The notes under the pieces are model-generated. The model did no database searches. It saw only the letters and a list, made by a program, of their open reading frames with translations, and was not told the DNA's origin. A DNA stretch of 64,000 nt from Dyadobacter alkalitolerans DSM 23607 (GTDB lineage: Bacteria; Bacteroidota; Bacteroidia; Cytophagales; Spirosomataceae), in assembly GCF_000428845.1 (NCBI RefSeq), contig NZ_AUAS01000003.1:496001-560000 (forward strand), in the 5' to 3' direction. Made by a program: the position numbers and the translations under genes. Positions 18,381-27,243 of the stretch are shown one piece after another; the stretch's first letter is position 1, and each line of letters begins with the position of its first letter.

Positions 18381-19487
18381 ATGGATCAATACCATAATTT
18401 TACTTTGGAGGATTTTCTTTGGGACCCGGCTTTTCGGAACTGGGTGCTGAAACCGACCAGAGAAGATGAGGAAAACTGGCAAAACTGGTTGGCAGCCCAT
18501 CCCGACAAAACGGAAATGGTCCGCAGCGCCCGCGATCTGGTGCTGGCGATTGCACCAACTTCGGCTCCCCTGTCAAATTTTGAAAAGGAAAATGCGGTTC
18601 GCCAGATCATTGGCAACATGAAAAGCGAAGACGAATTTGTCGAAACTTCCCGGAGAATTCGCCTTTTCCAGCCCTTAATGAGCATTGCCGCCCTACTGAT
18701 TGTCGTAGCCGGACTGAGTTACACTTTCTGGACTTACAGCCACAATCAGCAAATCAATTACGACGAACTCGTTTCCACCGCCGCGGCCCCGCTCATTGAA
18801 AAGACAAATCAGACCCAAAAGCCTTTGCTAATCTCACTTGCGGACGGCAGCAGCCTGCAACTCGATCCGGGCAGCAAGGTGAGTTATCCCGCAGATTTTA
18901 AAACAGGAAAAAGAGAGGTTTATCTCTCCGGAGAAGCGTTTTTTGACATTGCTAAAGATCCATCCCGGCCGTTCTTTGTGTATGCTAATGAGGTGATTAC
19001 CAAAGTTTTGGGCACGAGCTTTACTGTGCGGTCCTATGCAAACGAGAAGGAAGTTTCGGTGGCAGTGAAAACCGGGCGCGTGGCGGTTTTTACGCGGAAA
19101 GATCCGGAAATCAATGAAAAAAAGGATTCCAGGGAACTGACGGGCGTGGTGATCGAGCCTAATCAGCAGATTGTCGTGGTACGTGAATCGGTAAAAATCA
19201 CTAAAAGCCTCATTCCCAGCCCGGAATTGGTGGATAGCAATGTTAGCCCCCATAATTTTGAATTTGACGAAACACCCGTTTCCAATGTCTTCGCGGAATT
19301 GCAGAAGGCCTATGGCATTGAAATCATTTTTGACAAAAACGTCATGAACGGCTGCCCCATTACGGCGCGGCTTACGGAAATGACATTATACGAAAAATTA
19401 GACCTTGTATGTAAGGCAGTTGGCGCGCGTTACGAGCTCATCGACGGCCGCATTATTATTGAAGGAGAAGGTTGTAAGGATCATTAA
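18381..19487 (+). CDS. FecR-family anti-sigma factor
   Basis: A 368-residue inner-membrane anti-sigma factor that holds the adjacent ECF sigma until the SusC partner signals. The N-terminal ~90 residues are cytoplasmic (WVLKPTREDEENWQNWLAAH, a typical start). One membrane helix lies at about 96-117 (LMSIAALLIVVAGLSYTFW). The periplasmic FecR domain includes LADGSSLQLDPGSKVSYP and VYLSGEAFFDIAKDPSRPF, followed by TKVLGTSFTVRSY. The C-terminal DUF4974 domain (NFEFDETPVSNVFAELQKAY onward) resembles the STN fold that the SusC partner presents. It lies between the sigma gene and susC. Confidence 0.93.
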   Translation: MDQYHNFTLEDFLWDPAFRNWVLKPTREDEENWQNWLAAHPDKTEMVRSARDLVLAIAPTSAPLSNFEKENAVRQIIGNMKSEDEFVETSRRIRLFQPLMSIAALLIVVAGLSYTFWTYSHNQQINYDELVSTAAAPLIEKTNQTQKPLLISLADGSSLQLDPGSKVSYPADFKTGKREVYLSGEAFFDIAKDPSRPFFVYANEVITKVLGTSFTVRSYANEKEVSVAVKTGRVAVFTRKDPEINEKKDSRELTGVVIEPNQQIVVVRESVKITKSLIPSPELVDSNVSPHNFEFDETPVSNVFAELQKAYGIEIIFDKNVMNGCPITARLTEMTLYEKLDLVCKAVGARYELIDGRIIIEGEGCKDH

Positions 19488-19616
19488 AAAATGACCGGTA
19501 ATGGTGGAACATTACCGGCTGTGTAAGTAACCCCCGAAGTTTTGCTGACTGTCATCCTTGGAAAGATGCGGGGGAAAGTTTTTGCCAATAATCAATTAAC
19601 AAAACTGTTCAAAACT

Positions 19617-22600
19617 ATGAAAATACCAGTACAGTTCAATCGTAAACTGTTGTTTCTTATGCGGATAAGTTTGGTTCAGCTCGTGATTTCACTGTGGTTC
19701 ATCGGAACGGCCACGGCTGTGGACGTGCGCGCCCAGGAGTTGCTGACCAAGAAAATCAGTTTGCAAGCGCAGGAGCAGGATGTAAAAAAAGTGCTCAGCC
19801 TCATCGAAAAGCAGGCTGGCGTTCGGTTTATTTTCAGCTCAAAAGTGATTCAGTCGAGCAGGAAAGTGACGGTTCAGCAATCAAATCAGGAGCTTTCCAA
19901 AGTGCTGAATGATTTCCTGGTTCCGCTGGGACTTACTTATGAAGTTTCGGGAAAGAACATTGTGATCCGACCTTCGGAAGCGGCAAAACCGGCGACGGAT
20001 AACGCCGAAGCCTCGCTGAAAACGGAATTTTCAAAACCTGCCGAGATCACCATTAAGGGAAAGATCACCGATTCGGAAACGAAGGAGCCTTTGCCGGGTG
20101 TAAACATTCTGATCAAAGGCACGCAATCGGGCACGTCCACGGACGCTACGGGAAGTTATACATTGTCTGTGCCGGATGCGAATACGGTCCTCGTGCTAAG
20201 TTTTGTGGGTTACGAGCCGCAGGAAGTGAAAGTCGGCAGCCGCACGGAGATTGACATTATGCTGAAAACCGATCAAAAATCGCTGGAAGAAGTGCTTGTG
20301 GTGGGTTATGGAACGGTGAAGAAAAGTGACGTTACTGGTTCTGTTTCTTCTGTAAAATCCCAGGAATTGACGGCATATCCCGCATTAGGAACGGTTCAGG
20401 CATTGCAGGGACGTGCGGCCGGGGTTCAGATCCAGTCAAATAATGGTGAGCCGGGGTCCAATTTCAAAGTGCGGATCAGGGGCGGGACTTCTATCAATGC
20501 GAGCAGCGATCCTATCTATGTGGTCGACGGTTTTGTAGGCGGCGCTATTCCGCCTCCGGAAGACATTGAATCGATTGAAATATTGAAAGATGCTTCTGCC
20601 ACAGCTATTTACGGTTCGAGGGGAGCGAATGGGGTGATTATGGTTACGACTAAAAAAGGTCAGTCGGGTAAGCCAAAAATTGAGTTTAACACTTCATTTT
20701 CTACGCAAAAAGAAATCAACAGGCTGGACCTGCTCAATGCGAGCCAGTTTCTGGATTACGTAAAAGAAGTGCGGCCGAATGTGATTGACCAGGGTGCGGA
20801 CACGGATTGGCAGGATGAAGTTTTCCGTCGCGGCGGCATTCAGAATCACCAGCTTTCGGTGGCGGGCGGAAGCGAGGCTGTGAAATATTATGTATCTGGG
20901 GCTTATTATGATCAGAAAGGCGTCATCCTTAATTCGGATTACAACCGGTTCTCGATCACGAGTAACATTGACATTCAGGCTGCCAAGCGTTTGAAACTGG
21001 GACTTAACCTGTTTGCACAACGCGTTTCACGTAATCAGTCGCGTACGCAGGAAGGTTCGAGCGGACTTACGCCGGGAGTAACTTCCTCTGCATTTAAATT
21101 TGAACCCGATCAGCCGATCATGGGTGCTAACGGCCGTTTTACGGTGGCGCGCCTAAACGACCCGATCGATAACCCTTACGCAATCGCCACGCAATTGCAG
21201 AACGAATCACTTAGTGACCGCGTGCAGGGCAACCTTTATGCAGAATACAGCTTTTGGGATGATTTGAAATTCCGCATCACATTAGGCGCGACCACAAACA
21301 GTGGCAGAACGGGCGAATTCACGCCTACAACATTGAACGACGGTCGTAATGTAGGCGGGTCGGCATCTGTTATCGGCACAAAAAGCACATTGCTGCTGAA
21401 CGAAAACTATTTGACCTACACCAAAAAAATCGGCACGAACCATGACCTTTCGGCCATGCTCGGCTATTCCTATCAAACGTCTTCGAGCGAAAGATGGGGC
21501 GGAACGGGCCAGTCATTCATTACGGATGCCGTTTCTTACTGGAACCTGGGCGGCGCTTCGGTGTGGCAGAGTCCGGTTTCCAGCCTTACCGAATGGCAGC
21601 TGGCTTCCTATTATGCGCGGTTGACTTATGGTTTGCTGGATCGTTATCTTTTCACGGCCAACATTCGTCAGGACGGTTCTTCGAATTTTAGTAAAAATCA
21701 TAAATGGGCGACATTCCCTTCGGGTGCATTTGCCTGGAAGATTTCCAGCGAGCCATTTATGCAAAATGTGACGGCGATCAGTCAGTGGAAATGGCGTGTG
21801 AGTTATGGATTGACTGGTAATCAGGCCATTGAGCCTTATCAAACCATGTCGCGGTTCTCGAACGTTTACACCATTATCAATGGCGTGCCGGTCAATGCCG
21901 TGCGCCCGACAACCGTTGCTAACGACGACCTGACCTGGGAAACCACACACCAGTTCGACATCGGAACCGATTTTAGCATGCTGAATAACCGCCTGAACAT
22001 TACCGCAGATTACTATCGTCGCGTGACCAAGGATCTGCTTTTCAGTGTTCAACTGCCGCAGTATTCTGGTTACAGCAACCAGTTGCAGAACATTGGATCG
22101 GTGGAAAACAAAGGATTTGAACTTACTGTGAACACGCGAAATCTGGTGGGCGAGTTCAAGTGGAACACGGACATTAACTTCTCGCTGAACCGCAACAAAG
22201 TTTTGTCCTTACCAAACGGAACGGACATTCTGTATGCGTCAGGACCGGGGCATTTGGTGGGATTAGGTCAAACACAAATCCTGCGTGAAGGCCAGCCGGT
22301 GGGCGCTTTTTATGGATGGATTTATGACGGCGTGTATCAGGAAGGCGACAGCTTTGTTCCGGGTGGTGGTTTTGAAACGGCTGCGGGTGGTGAAAAATTC
22401 AGGGATATTGATGGCAAAAAAGATGGTCAGCTGACCGGCCAGCCTGATGGCACGCTGAACAGCGACGACCGCACGATCATTGGTAACCCGCATCCGAAAT
22501 ATACGTGGGGATTAAGCAACGATTTCAGCTGGAAAGGCATCGATCTTAACATATTTTTCCAGGCATCGCAGGGCAATGATATGCTCAATTATACGCTCAT

Positions 22601-22997
22601 GGAGCTAAATCTTTTGTCAGGAATTAACAATGCAACCACAGAAGCATTGAACCGCTGGACGCCAACCAATACCGATACGAATGTTCCAAAAGCCATGGCA
22701 GGTCGCACTAGACGTGTGTCAACGCGCTGGGTTGAAGATGGAAGTTTTGTCCGTTTGAAAAACATAGCATTAGGCTACAACATTCCAAAATCGGTGACGG
22801 ATAAGCTGCATATCAGCAAGTTGCGCATTTATGCCAGTGCACAAAATATCCTGACTTTCACGAAATACAAAGGTTTTGATCCGGAGGTGAACTACTCGTC
22901 GGATGGAAATACGGATAGTAACCGTAACCTGGGACTGGATTATGGCAGTTATCCGAATGCCAAGTCTTACACCATTGGCTTGAATGTTGGTTTTTAA
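19617..22997 (+). CDS. SusC/RagA-family TonB-linked outer membrane transporter with STN signalling domain
   Basis: An outer-membrane transporter that imports a glycan- or peptide-type ligand with its SusD lid, powered by TonB. From the ATG at 19617 it has 1126 residues: signal region, then an STN domain (QDVKKVLSLIEKQAGVRFIF, about 40-105). A carboxypeptidase-D-like repeat follows (ITIKGKITDSETKEPLPGVN, about 145-230). The TonB box region precedes the plug with YGTVKKSDVTGSV, GRAAGVQIQ and DPIYVVDG. A 22-strand barrel ends in an aromatic (NVGF). The longer frame from 19542 adds 25 residues without family support. STN fits regulation through the FecR protein upstream. The ligand is unknown. 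Confidence 0.94.
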   Translation: MKIPVQFNRKLLFLMRISLVQLVISLWFIGTATAVDVRAQELLTKKISLQAQEQDVKKVLSLIEKQAGVRFIFSSKVIQSSRKVTVQQSNQELSKVLNDFLVPLGLTYEVSGKNIVIRPSEAAKPATDNAEASLKTEFSKPAEITIKGKITDSETKEPLPGVNILIKGTQSGTSTDATGSYTLSVPDANTVLVLSFVGYEPQEVKVGSRTEIDIMLKTDQKSLEEVLVVGYGTVKKSDVTGSVSSVKSQELTAYPALGTVQALQGRAAGVQIQSNNGEPGSNFKVRIRGGTSINASSDPIYVVDGFVGGAIPPPEDIESIEILKDASATAIYGSRGANGVIMVTTKKGQSGKPKIEFNTSFSTQKEINRLDLLNASQFLDYVKEVRPNVIDQGADTDWQDEVFRRGGIQNHQLSVAGGSEAVKYYVSGAYYDQKGVILNSDYNRFSITSNIDIQAAKRLKLGLNLFAQRVSRNQSRTQEGSSGLTPGVTSSAFKFEPDQPIMGANGRFTVARLNDPIDNPYAIATQLQNESLSDRVQGNLYAEYSFWDDLKFRITLGATTNSGRTGEFTPTTLNDGRNVGGSASVIGTKSTLLLNENYLTYTKKIGTNHDLSAMLGYSYQTSSSERWGGTGQSFITDAVSYWNLGGASVWQSPVSSLTEWQLASYYARLTYGLLDRYLFTANIRQDGSSNFSKNHKWATFPSGAFAWKISSEPFMQNVTAISQWKWRVSYGLTGNQAIEPYQTMSRFSNVYTIINGVPVNAVRPTTVANDDLTWETTHQFDIGTDFSMLNNRLNITADYYRRVTKDLLFSVQLPQYSGYSNQLQNIGSVENKGFELTVNTRNLVGEFKWNTDINFSLNRNKVLSLPNGTDILYASGPGHLVGLGQTQILREGQPVGAFYGWIYDGVYQEGDSFVPGGGFETAAGGEKFRDIDGKKDGQLTGQPDGTLNSDDRTIIGNPHPKYTWGLSNDFSWKGIDLNIFFQASQGNDMLNYTLMELNLLSGINNATTEALNRWTPTNTDTNVPKAMAGRTRRVSTRWVEDGSFVRLKNIALGYNIPKSVTDKLHISKLRIYASAQNILTFTKYKGFDPEVNYSSDGNTDSNRNLGLDYGSYPNAKSYTIGLNVGF

Positions 22998-23022
22998 TTC
23001 CTGACTCTTAATTCGACTTAAA

Positions 23023-24543
23023 ATGAAGCATTTAAAAAATAAATTATTCCTTTTTATCCTTACCGCAAGCTTCTCGCTGGGCTGCGCCGACCTGGACGAA
23101 AAACCGGTGGGGCTGCTCGCCCCTGAATCCTTGTTCCGCACTGCTAAGGACGTAGAAACGGCGGTTTTTGGTGCCTATGGCTGGATTGCGACAGAGCGGC
23201 TTTACGGGCGGCAATTTGTTTCCGCCTTGATGTTGCGCAGTGATATGGTCGACATTGGCGACCGTGGAACGCCTGCTGAGCGGCAGCAGGTGAATGATTT
23301 CAATATGGATGATAACAACAACATGGTCAACCAGTTCTGGCCATATTGGTATCAGACAATCAGTGCTGCTAATGCTGCCATTTCGGGTGGAGAGCAGCTT
23401 GGATTGCCTGAGGCGGAAATTAATCCGTTGATCGCGGAAGCGCGTTTTGTGCGTGCATTCGCGTATTTCAATCTGGTGCAGGTTTTCGGCGACGTGCCTT
23501 ACATTGATTATTTTATCAGCAATCCCGAAGCCGTTAAGGAAATTTCCAGAACACCCGCCGCGACGGTTTACGGAAGCATTATTGCCGATCTTGAATTTGC
23601 CAAACAATGGTTACCCGAAAAACAGCCTTCAGAAGTAAGAAGTCGCGCTTCAAAAGGAACGGCAGCTTCGTATCTGGCGTCGGTGCATCTGACCTTGGCG
23701 GATTATGCCAAAGCTTATGCAGAGGCGAAATATGTGATCGACAACAAAGACAAGTTTGGTTATGCATTAGAAGCGGATTTTCAGACATTGTTCGTCGCAC
23801 CGCAAGCGCCTAACATGAAGGAGCACATTTTCGACATCGATTTCCTGGGTTTAAAAAGCGGTGAAGGCGGCGCAAATGACGACATTATGCCGCCCATGAC
23901 AGGAATCCGTGGCGGTGACGCCCCACGCAGCGGATGGAGCGTGCTCGTTCCTTCGATGAATGTGTTCAACACCTGGGATAACCGCGATTACCGCAAAGAA
24001 GTAAGCTTCGACGATTCGCTGCTCATTGGCGGCAAGTTCGTCCCTTACACCGAATTCCCAAATACAAAAAGGCCACACATTGCCAAATACGCCCGTTTCG
24101 CCGGAACATCCAATTCCGAAGGCCGCTATTCCGACCACAACTACGCCGCCATGCGCTACGCCGAAATTCTGCTAATCGCCGCCGAAGCGTCCGTAGAAGT
24201 AAACGGCCCTAACGCAGAAGCGCTGACCTACATCAACGAAATTCGCGCAAGAGCCAGAAACTGGGCCGGCAAACAAACCGCCTTCCCAGCTAATGTCACA
24301 ACAGGTCTATCCAAAGCCGCCCTCATCGACCTCATCATGGAAGAAAGACGCATCGAGCTGGCATTTGAATACAAGCGCTGGTTCGACATTAAGCGCCGGA
24401 AATTGGGTGAAACGGTATTTTTGGGGCCAAAATCATTGGAACCGCATACGAGCTTCAACCCAGCAAGGGATTATCTGATGCCTATTCCGAGGGTTGAGTT
24501 GCAGGTGAACCCCAACTTAGGGCCGCAAAACCCAGGTTATTAA
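23023..24543 (+). CDS. SusD/RagB-family surface lipoprotein
   Basis: The surface-exposed ligand-binding lid for the SusC transporter 25 bp upstream. The 506-residue protein has a lipoprotein signal (LFILTASFSLGC, Cys near residue 21, followed by ADLDEKP). TPR-like helices follow, including FNLVQVFGDVPYI near residue 150 and SRASKGTAASYLASVHL near 208. The family's C-terminal segment YAEILLIAAEA and MEERRIELAFEYKRWFDIKR is also present. No carbohydrate-active enzyme lies next to the pair, so the substrate cannot be inferred. A large palindromic repeat begins 3 bp after the stop and may act as a transcript end. Confidence 0.95.
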   Translation: MKHLKNKLFLFILTASFSLGCADLDEKPVGLLAPESLFRTAKDVETAVFGAYGWIATERLYGRQFVSALMLRSDMVDIGDRGTPAERQQVNDFNMDDNNNMVNQFWPYWYQTISAANAAISGGEQLGLPEAEINPLIAEARFVRAFAYFNLVQVFGDVPYIDYFISNPEAVKEISRTPAATVYGSIIADLEFAKQWLPEKQPSEVRSRASKGTAASYLASVHLTLADYAKAYAEAKYVIDNKDKFGYALEADFQTLFVAPQAPNMKEHIFDIDFLGLKSGEGGANDDIMPPMTGIRGGDAPRSGWSVLVPSMNVFNTWDNRDYRKEVSFDDSLLIGGKFVPYTEFPNTKRPHIAKYARFAGTSNSEGRYSDHNYAAMRYAEILLIAAEASVEVNGPNAEALTYINEIRARARNWAGKQTAFPANVTTGLSKAALIDLIMEERRIELAFEYKRWFDIKRRKLGETVFLGPKSLEPHTSFNPARDYLMPIPRVELQVNPNLGPQNPGY

Positions 24544-24545
24544 TT

Positions 24546-24702
24546 AAATCCCAGAGGGATATAATATCGGTAGCAGGAGAATTGTTTAATACATTAAAAT
24601 CCCGGAGGGATGCAACGACCTGCACATCGTTACATCCCTCCGGGATTTTTTTAATGTATTCATTCACCGCATTGCTACCAATATTACATCCCTCCGGGAT
24701 TT
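24546..24702. repeat. 157-bp nested imperfect palindrome built from CCCGGAGGGATG units
   Basis: Four copies of the 18-20-bp unit AAATCCCGGAGGGATGTAA occur, two forward (about 24546 and 24596) and two reversed (ending about 24650 and 24702). The sequence between outer and inner units is also inverted (ATATCGGTAGCA with TGCTACCAATAT; AATACATTAAA with TTTAATGTATT). The whole element can fold into one long hairpin with an 8-nt apex near 24619-24626. The layout suggests a REP-like or miniature mobile palindrome. The outer left unit is degenerate (CCCAGAGGGATA). Confidence 0.85.
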
Positions 24703-24820
24703 GGCCTGTTTTTGATATTATTTGTCCTAAACTCCCGCAAAAACAACGTATACAGTCTGGGGAAATAGGTGCACGAGGGGTAACTTGTGATACTTATTCA
24801 AGCCTGGAACAGGGTTTTTT

Positions 24821-24828
24821 TAGCTTTG
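24821..24828 (+). promoter_or_regulatory. Putative -7 promoter box
   Basis: TAGCTTTG matches TAnnTTTG, 23 bp before the ATG at 24852, and supports that start over the longer open frame that runs through the palindrome. Confidence 0.5.
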
Positions 24829-24851
24829 TATTGAAACTTGATGAACACAAA

Positions 24852-25448
24852 ATGGAAGAGACCCCTCGTAAAGGAAATATATTCAGATATATCGCTTATG
24901 CCCTCATCGCTGCTGCTGTGGTGGGTTTTGGAATATACTTTTTAACCCCTAAAAAACTGACGGTTTCGGAAGGAAAGAACATAGTTTTGTTTATTGATAA
25001 TCAAATCATTGACATTGACCGGAACATGAAAAGCGACATGTCGAAGGCAGACATTGCGACCCGGCTTTCATGGCATAAATCGAACACTTCGCTTTATAAC
25101 GAGGTGAAAGGCAGTAAGGACAAGGTCATTAAGCCCAAGGTGGATACATTGGAAGCGAAGATCATTCAGATTCAGACCAAGGAATTTCCGTCAATGCGAA
25201 AGGCTTATTCCGATTCCAAAAAAGAAGTGCTCGGAACCCAGCAGATTACAATTGCCACCTCCGGCCCGAAGAACGATACATTGATTTTCAATGGTGCATT
25301 GTTTGGCTCGGAAAAAAGCAAGGACGCATTTTTAGATAACATTAAGCCTATTATCCAGGACCTTCGCTTCAAAAAGGTTGTTTACAAATGGTCGGATAAA
25401 GATTCATCAGATTATAAGGTCCGGGCGAAACAGGACGCGGAAATCTAA
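24852..25448 (+). CDS. Membrane-anchored hypothetical protein
   Basis: From ATG 24852 this is a 198-residue protein with a short cytoplasmic N-terminus (MEETPRKGNIFRY), one membrane helix at about 13-32 (IAYALIAAAVVGFGIYFL) and a charged, Lys/Asp-rich extracytoplasmic domain. The helical middle (LEAKIIQIQTKEFPSMRKAY) and the repeated KDK motifs give no family match that I recognise. The open frame reaches back to 24582, but that part is encoded by the palindrome and is rejected. It converges on the Panacea/2-TM pair, with 2 bp between stops. Function unknown. Confidence 0.68.
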   Translation: MEETPRKGNIFRYIAYALIAAAVVGFGIYFLTPKKLTVSEGKNIVLFIDNQIIDIDRNMKSDMSKADIATRLSWHKSNTSLYNEVKGSKDKVIKPKVDTLEAKIIQIQTKEFPSMRKAYSDSKKEVLGTQQITIATSGPKNDTLIFNGALFGSEKSKDAFLDNIKPIIQDLRFKKVVYKWSDKDSSDYKVRAKQDAEI

Positions 25449-25450
25449 GG

Positions 25451-25921
25451 TTACTCCACGGGTGGGTTTTCTTTTTCGGGCGTGTTTGGGAAAAGATATT
25501 TGGTTACAACCAGGAAGAATGTGGTAATGTTGACGGTCGCTGTCGTGATCAAGGCAATAAGGACGGCATCCGAAAGTTGAAACTTGAAACTAATGTATTT
25601 AACGCCGGTGCGCAGGATGGGGTCAAGGAAATTATAGCAATACACTTCACCAAGGCCATTCAACCACACAAGCATAATCACCATTACTAGCCACACGGAG
25701 ACCATCCAGAAAATATATTCGGCGTACTTTTTCCGCTCCCGGATATTCTGGGACAAGCCTTCCAGACTTACCTGTTGAAGCAGCGTAAGGAAGGTTTTTT
25801 CACTGATATCTTGTTCTGTTGATTCCGGCGATGCAGCGGTTACCCAGTTGCGTAACGTATTTCTGTCGACCGACAGCTTTGACTCAGACAGCCGGGATTG
25901 GGGATTTGATTTGCTGCTCAA
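25451..25921 (-). CDS. Two-TM membrane protein, candidate toxin partner of the Panacea protein
   Basis: A 156-residue protein with a polar, helical N-terminal region (1-65) and two hydrophobic helices at about 70-90 (IFWMVSVWLVMVIMLVW) and 119-143 (AVLIALITTATVNITTFFLV). It ends in the short KYLFPNTPEKENPPVE tail. I do not recognise a named family. Its start overlaps the 3' end of the Panacea-domain gene by 38 bp on the same strand, so the two are surely co-transcribed, antitoxin-like gene first. Published PanAT pairs include toxins that act at membranes, which makes an effector role plausible. That role is inferred from context, not proven by sequence. Confidence 0.66.
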   Translation of the reverse strand: MSSKSNPQSRLSESKLSVDRNTLRNWVTAASPESTEQDISEKTFLTLLQQVSLEGLSQNIRERKKYAEYIFWMVSVWLVMVIMLVWLNGLGEVYCYNFLDPILRTGVKYISFKFQLSDAVLIALITTATVNITTFFLVVTKYLFPNTPEKENPPVE

Positions 25922-26372
25922 AATAATTTCTAATCAGGTTATCGTCAATTACACCATTCTCTCCAACCTTCTTATAAGTAACATCCCAAGGCGAGTTCGT
26001 CGCGTGGGACCAGTTTGATAACGTGATGGCATCAACGTCTTTTGTAATTTCCCAGGTGTTGTTAATCGCTTCAATGGCCGAAGGCGACAGTTCGGAAAAA
26101 TTGGCCAGTGGCTGCGAGTTAACAGTAATCGAAGTTTTCTCTATTATAGGCGAATTGCCCCATTTTTTGTAAAGCTGATAGATCGTCGGCACAACCGGCC
26201 CGAATTTCCACGCCAGAAATTTCTCCCGGATCAGCGGATCTCCATTATTCAATGCCAAATGCAGCCCATGCGCGAAAAAGACCATTTTCTGCAACTTCAT
26301 CTGCGTCACAGGATTATTTTCCTTTACGCCAAGGTTTACAAATTGCCCGGCTATTAAAACAGACGAATACAT
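25884..26372 (-). CDS. Panacea-domain (SocA/DUF4065-like) protein, candidate antitoxin
   Basis: From ATG 26372 this is a 162-residue protein spanning a Panacea domain. The hallmark is KLQKMVFFAHGLHLAL (about 25-40) followed by FLAWKFGPVVPTIYQLYKKW (about 50-70) and a C-terminal LSNWSHATNSPW, matching the SocA/GepA-type fold. Panacea proteins neutralise many unrelated toxins encoded next to them, and SocA itself is a proteolytic adaptor antitoxin. The open frame continues to 26477, but the extra 35 residues are Phe/Cys-rich and lie in an AT-rich promoter-like stretch, so I chose the internal ATG. The overlapping next gene encodes a 2-TM protein. Confidence 0.82.
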   Translation of the reverse strand: MYSSVLIAGQFVNLGVKENNPVTQMKLQKMVFFAHGLHLALNNGDPLIREKFLAWKFGPVVPTIYQLYKKWGNSPIIEKTSITVNSQPLANFSELSPSAIEAINNTWEITKDVDAITLSNWSHATNSPWDVTYKKVGENGVIDDNLIRNYFEQQIKSPIPAV

Positions 26373-26587
26373 AGTGAATGTGAGGTTATTAAAATCATAT
26401 TGAATATACGCAATGTACACAGTATCAGCACAAGTAAACGTACAAAACCAGAAAAAAAGTTTATTTAAATCCGGCATCGGACATCCCTAAGTCATTATTT
26501 GGATCTAAACGACAAGGAAAAGTGCCTTTTTCTTAACCATTAATTTTAGTTTTTGATGAAATGTTTACTAATATAATTTTTTTATCT

Positions 26588-26595
26588 TACCTTTG
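26588..26595 (+). promoter_or_regulatory. Putative -7 promoter box of rpmH-rnpA
   Basis: TACCTTTG matches TAnnTTTG and lies 54 bp before the rpmH ATG. No clear -33 box is seen at the usual distance. Confidence 0.5.
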
Positions 26596-26649
26596 CAAGC
26601 CCAAATTAGGGGTAGACAGAGATTTATAGCGCAATAATTTGATAATGAG

Positions 26650-26808
26650 ATGAAACGTACCTTTCAACCATCGAATCGCAAGAGGAGAAACAAACACGGT
26701 TTCCGTGAAAGAATGTCCACTGCAAATGGGCGTAAAGTAGTAGCTGGCCGCCGCAAGAAAGGCCGTTGGAAACTGACAGTATCAGACGAAAAACGTCATA
26801 AGCAATAA
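26650..26808 (+). CDS. rpmH: 50S ribosomal protein L34
   Basis: A 52-residue, very basic ribosomal protein translated from the ATG at 26650: it opens [18 protein letters not shown] and continues through [19 protein letters not shown], the invariant L34 core. The C-terminal extension [11 protein letters not shown] is longer than in E. coli (46 residues) but common in Bacteroidota. It is followed 15 bp later by rnpA, the near-universal partner. The gene is shorter than usual ORF-length cut-offs and is easily missed. Confidence 0.97.
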   Translation: MKRTFQPSNRKRRNKHGFRERMSTANGRKVVAGRRKKGRWKLTVSDEKRHKQ

Positions 26809-26823
26809 TTCAGGTTCGAGAAC

Positions 26824-27237
26824 TTGAAAAATACATTTGGTAAAAATGAACGCTTATGTAGCCCCCGGGTAATCGGACGGCTGTTTCAAAGAGGTAGCAC
26901 GGAAGTCAACACGTTCTACCTTTTTCCTTTTAGGGTGCTTTATATTATTGAAAAAGAGGCGCCTACCCCCCTTCCGCAGGTTTTATTTTCTGTTTCCAAA
27001 AAGTCTTTCAAACGAGCGGTCGACCGGAATCTCATCCGTCGCCGCTGCCGTGAAGCTTACCGCCTGAACAAGGCGTCGCTCCTCGCATTATCCACGGAAT
27101 CAAGACCTTCCTACATTGCTTTTTTGTATCTTGCAAAAGAAATAACATCTTACGACGTTATTGAAACGGCCATGAAGCAATCGCTCAAAAGACTCGAAAA
27201 GTTGCCCCGGCCCGTTCAAAAAAATCAAAATTCCTGA
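26824..27237 (+). CDS. rnpA: Ribonuclease P protein component
   Basis: The protein subunit of RNase P, which helps the catalytic RNA trim tRNA 5' leaders. The 137-residue protein starts at TTG (26824); the family-typical opening KNTFGKNERLCSPRVIGRLF leaves no later start. The conserved RNR motif is visible as KSFKRAVDRNLIRRRCREAY (about 60-80). Downstream residues form the expected helix pair, and the tail is Lys/Pro-rich. It follows rpmH by 15 bp and precedes a tail-specific protease by 6 bp, likely one operon. Confidence 0.93.
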   Translation: MKNTFGKNERLCSPRVIGRLFQRGSTEVNTFYLFPFRVLYIIEKEAPTPLPQVLFSVSKKSFKRAVDRNLIRRRCREAYRLNKASLLALSTESRPSYIAFLYLAKEITSYDVIETAMKQSLKRLEKLPRPVQKNQNS

Positions 27238-27243
27238 ACATAC

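Larger units (their letters stand above)
24544..24851. other. Intergenic region holding a nested palindrome and a promoter
   Basis: A 308-bp gap. The first half is the nested palindrome at 24546-24702. The second half carries a TAGCTTTG promoter box at 24821-24828 for the downstream gene. No other feature is seen. Confidence 0.6.

Noticed and set aside
21513..22052. 179-residue minus-strand open frame inside susC
   Set aside because: It is antisense to conserved SusC barrel sequence, and its composition (His/Arg/Cys-rich) is that of a shadow frame.
24546..24702. CRISPR-like array of about 20-bp repeats
   Set aside because: Copies are inverted relative to one another and the spacing is part of the palindrome; there are only four copies and no cas genes.
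24582..24851. Extended N-terminus of the membrane-anchored protein
   Set aside because: The extra residues are translated from the palindromic repeat, and a promoter box lies between it and the ATG at 24852.
26650..27237. Chromosome replication origin near rpmH-rnpA
   Set aside because: The rpmH-rnpA pair can mark oriC in some phyla, but there is no dnaA, dnaN or DnaA-box cluster here, and Bacteroidota often keep the pair elsewhere.
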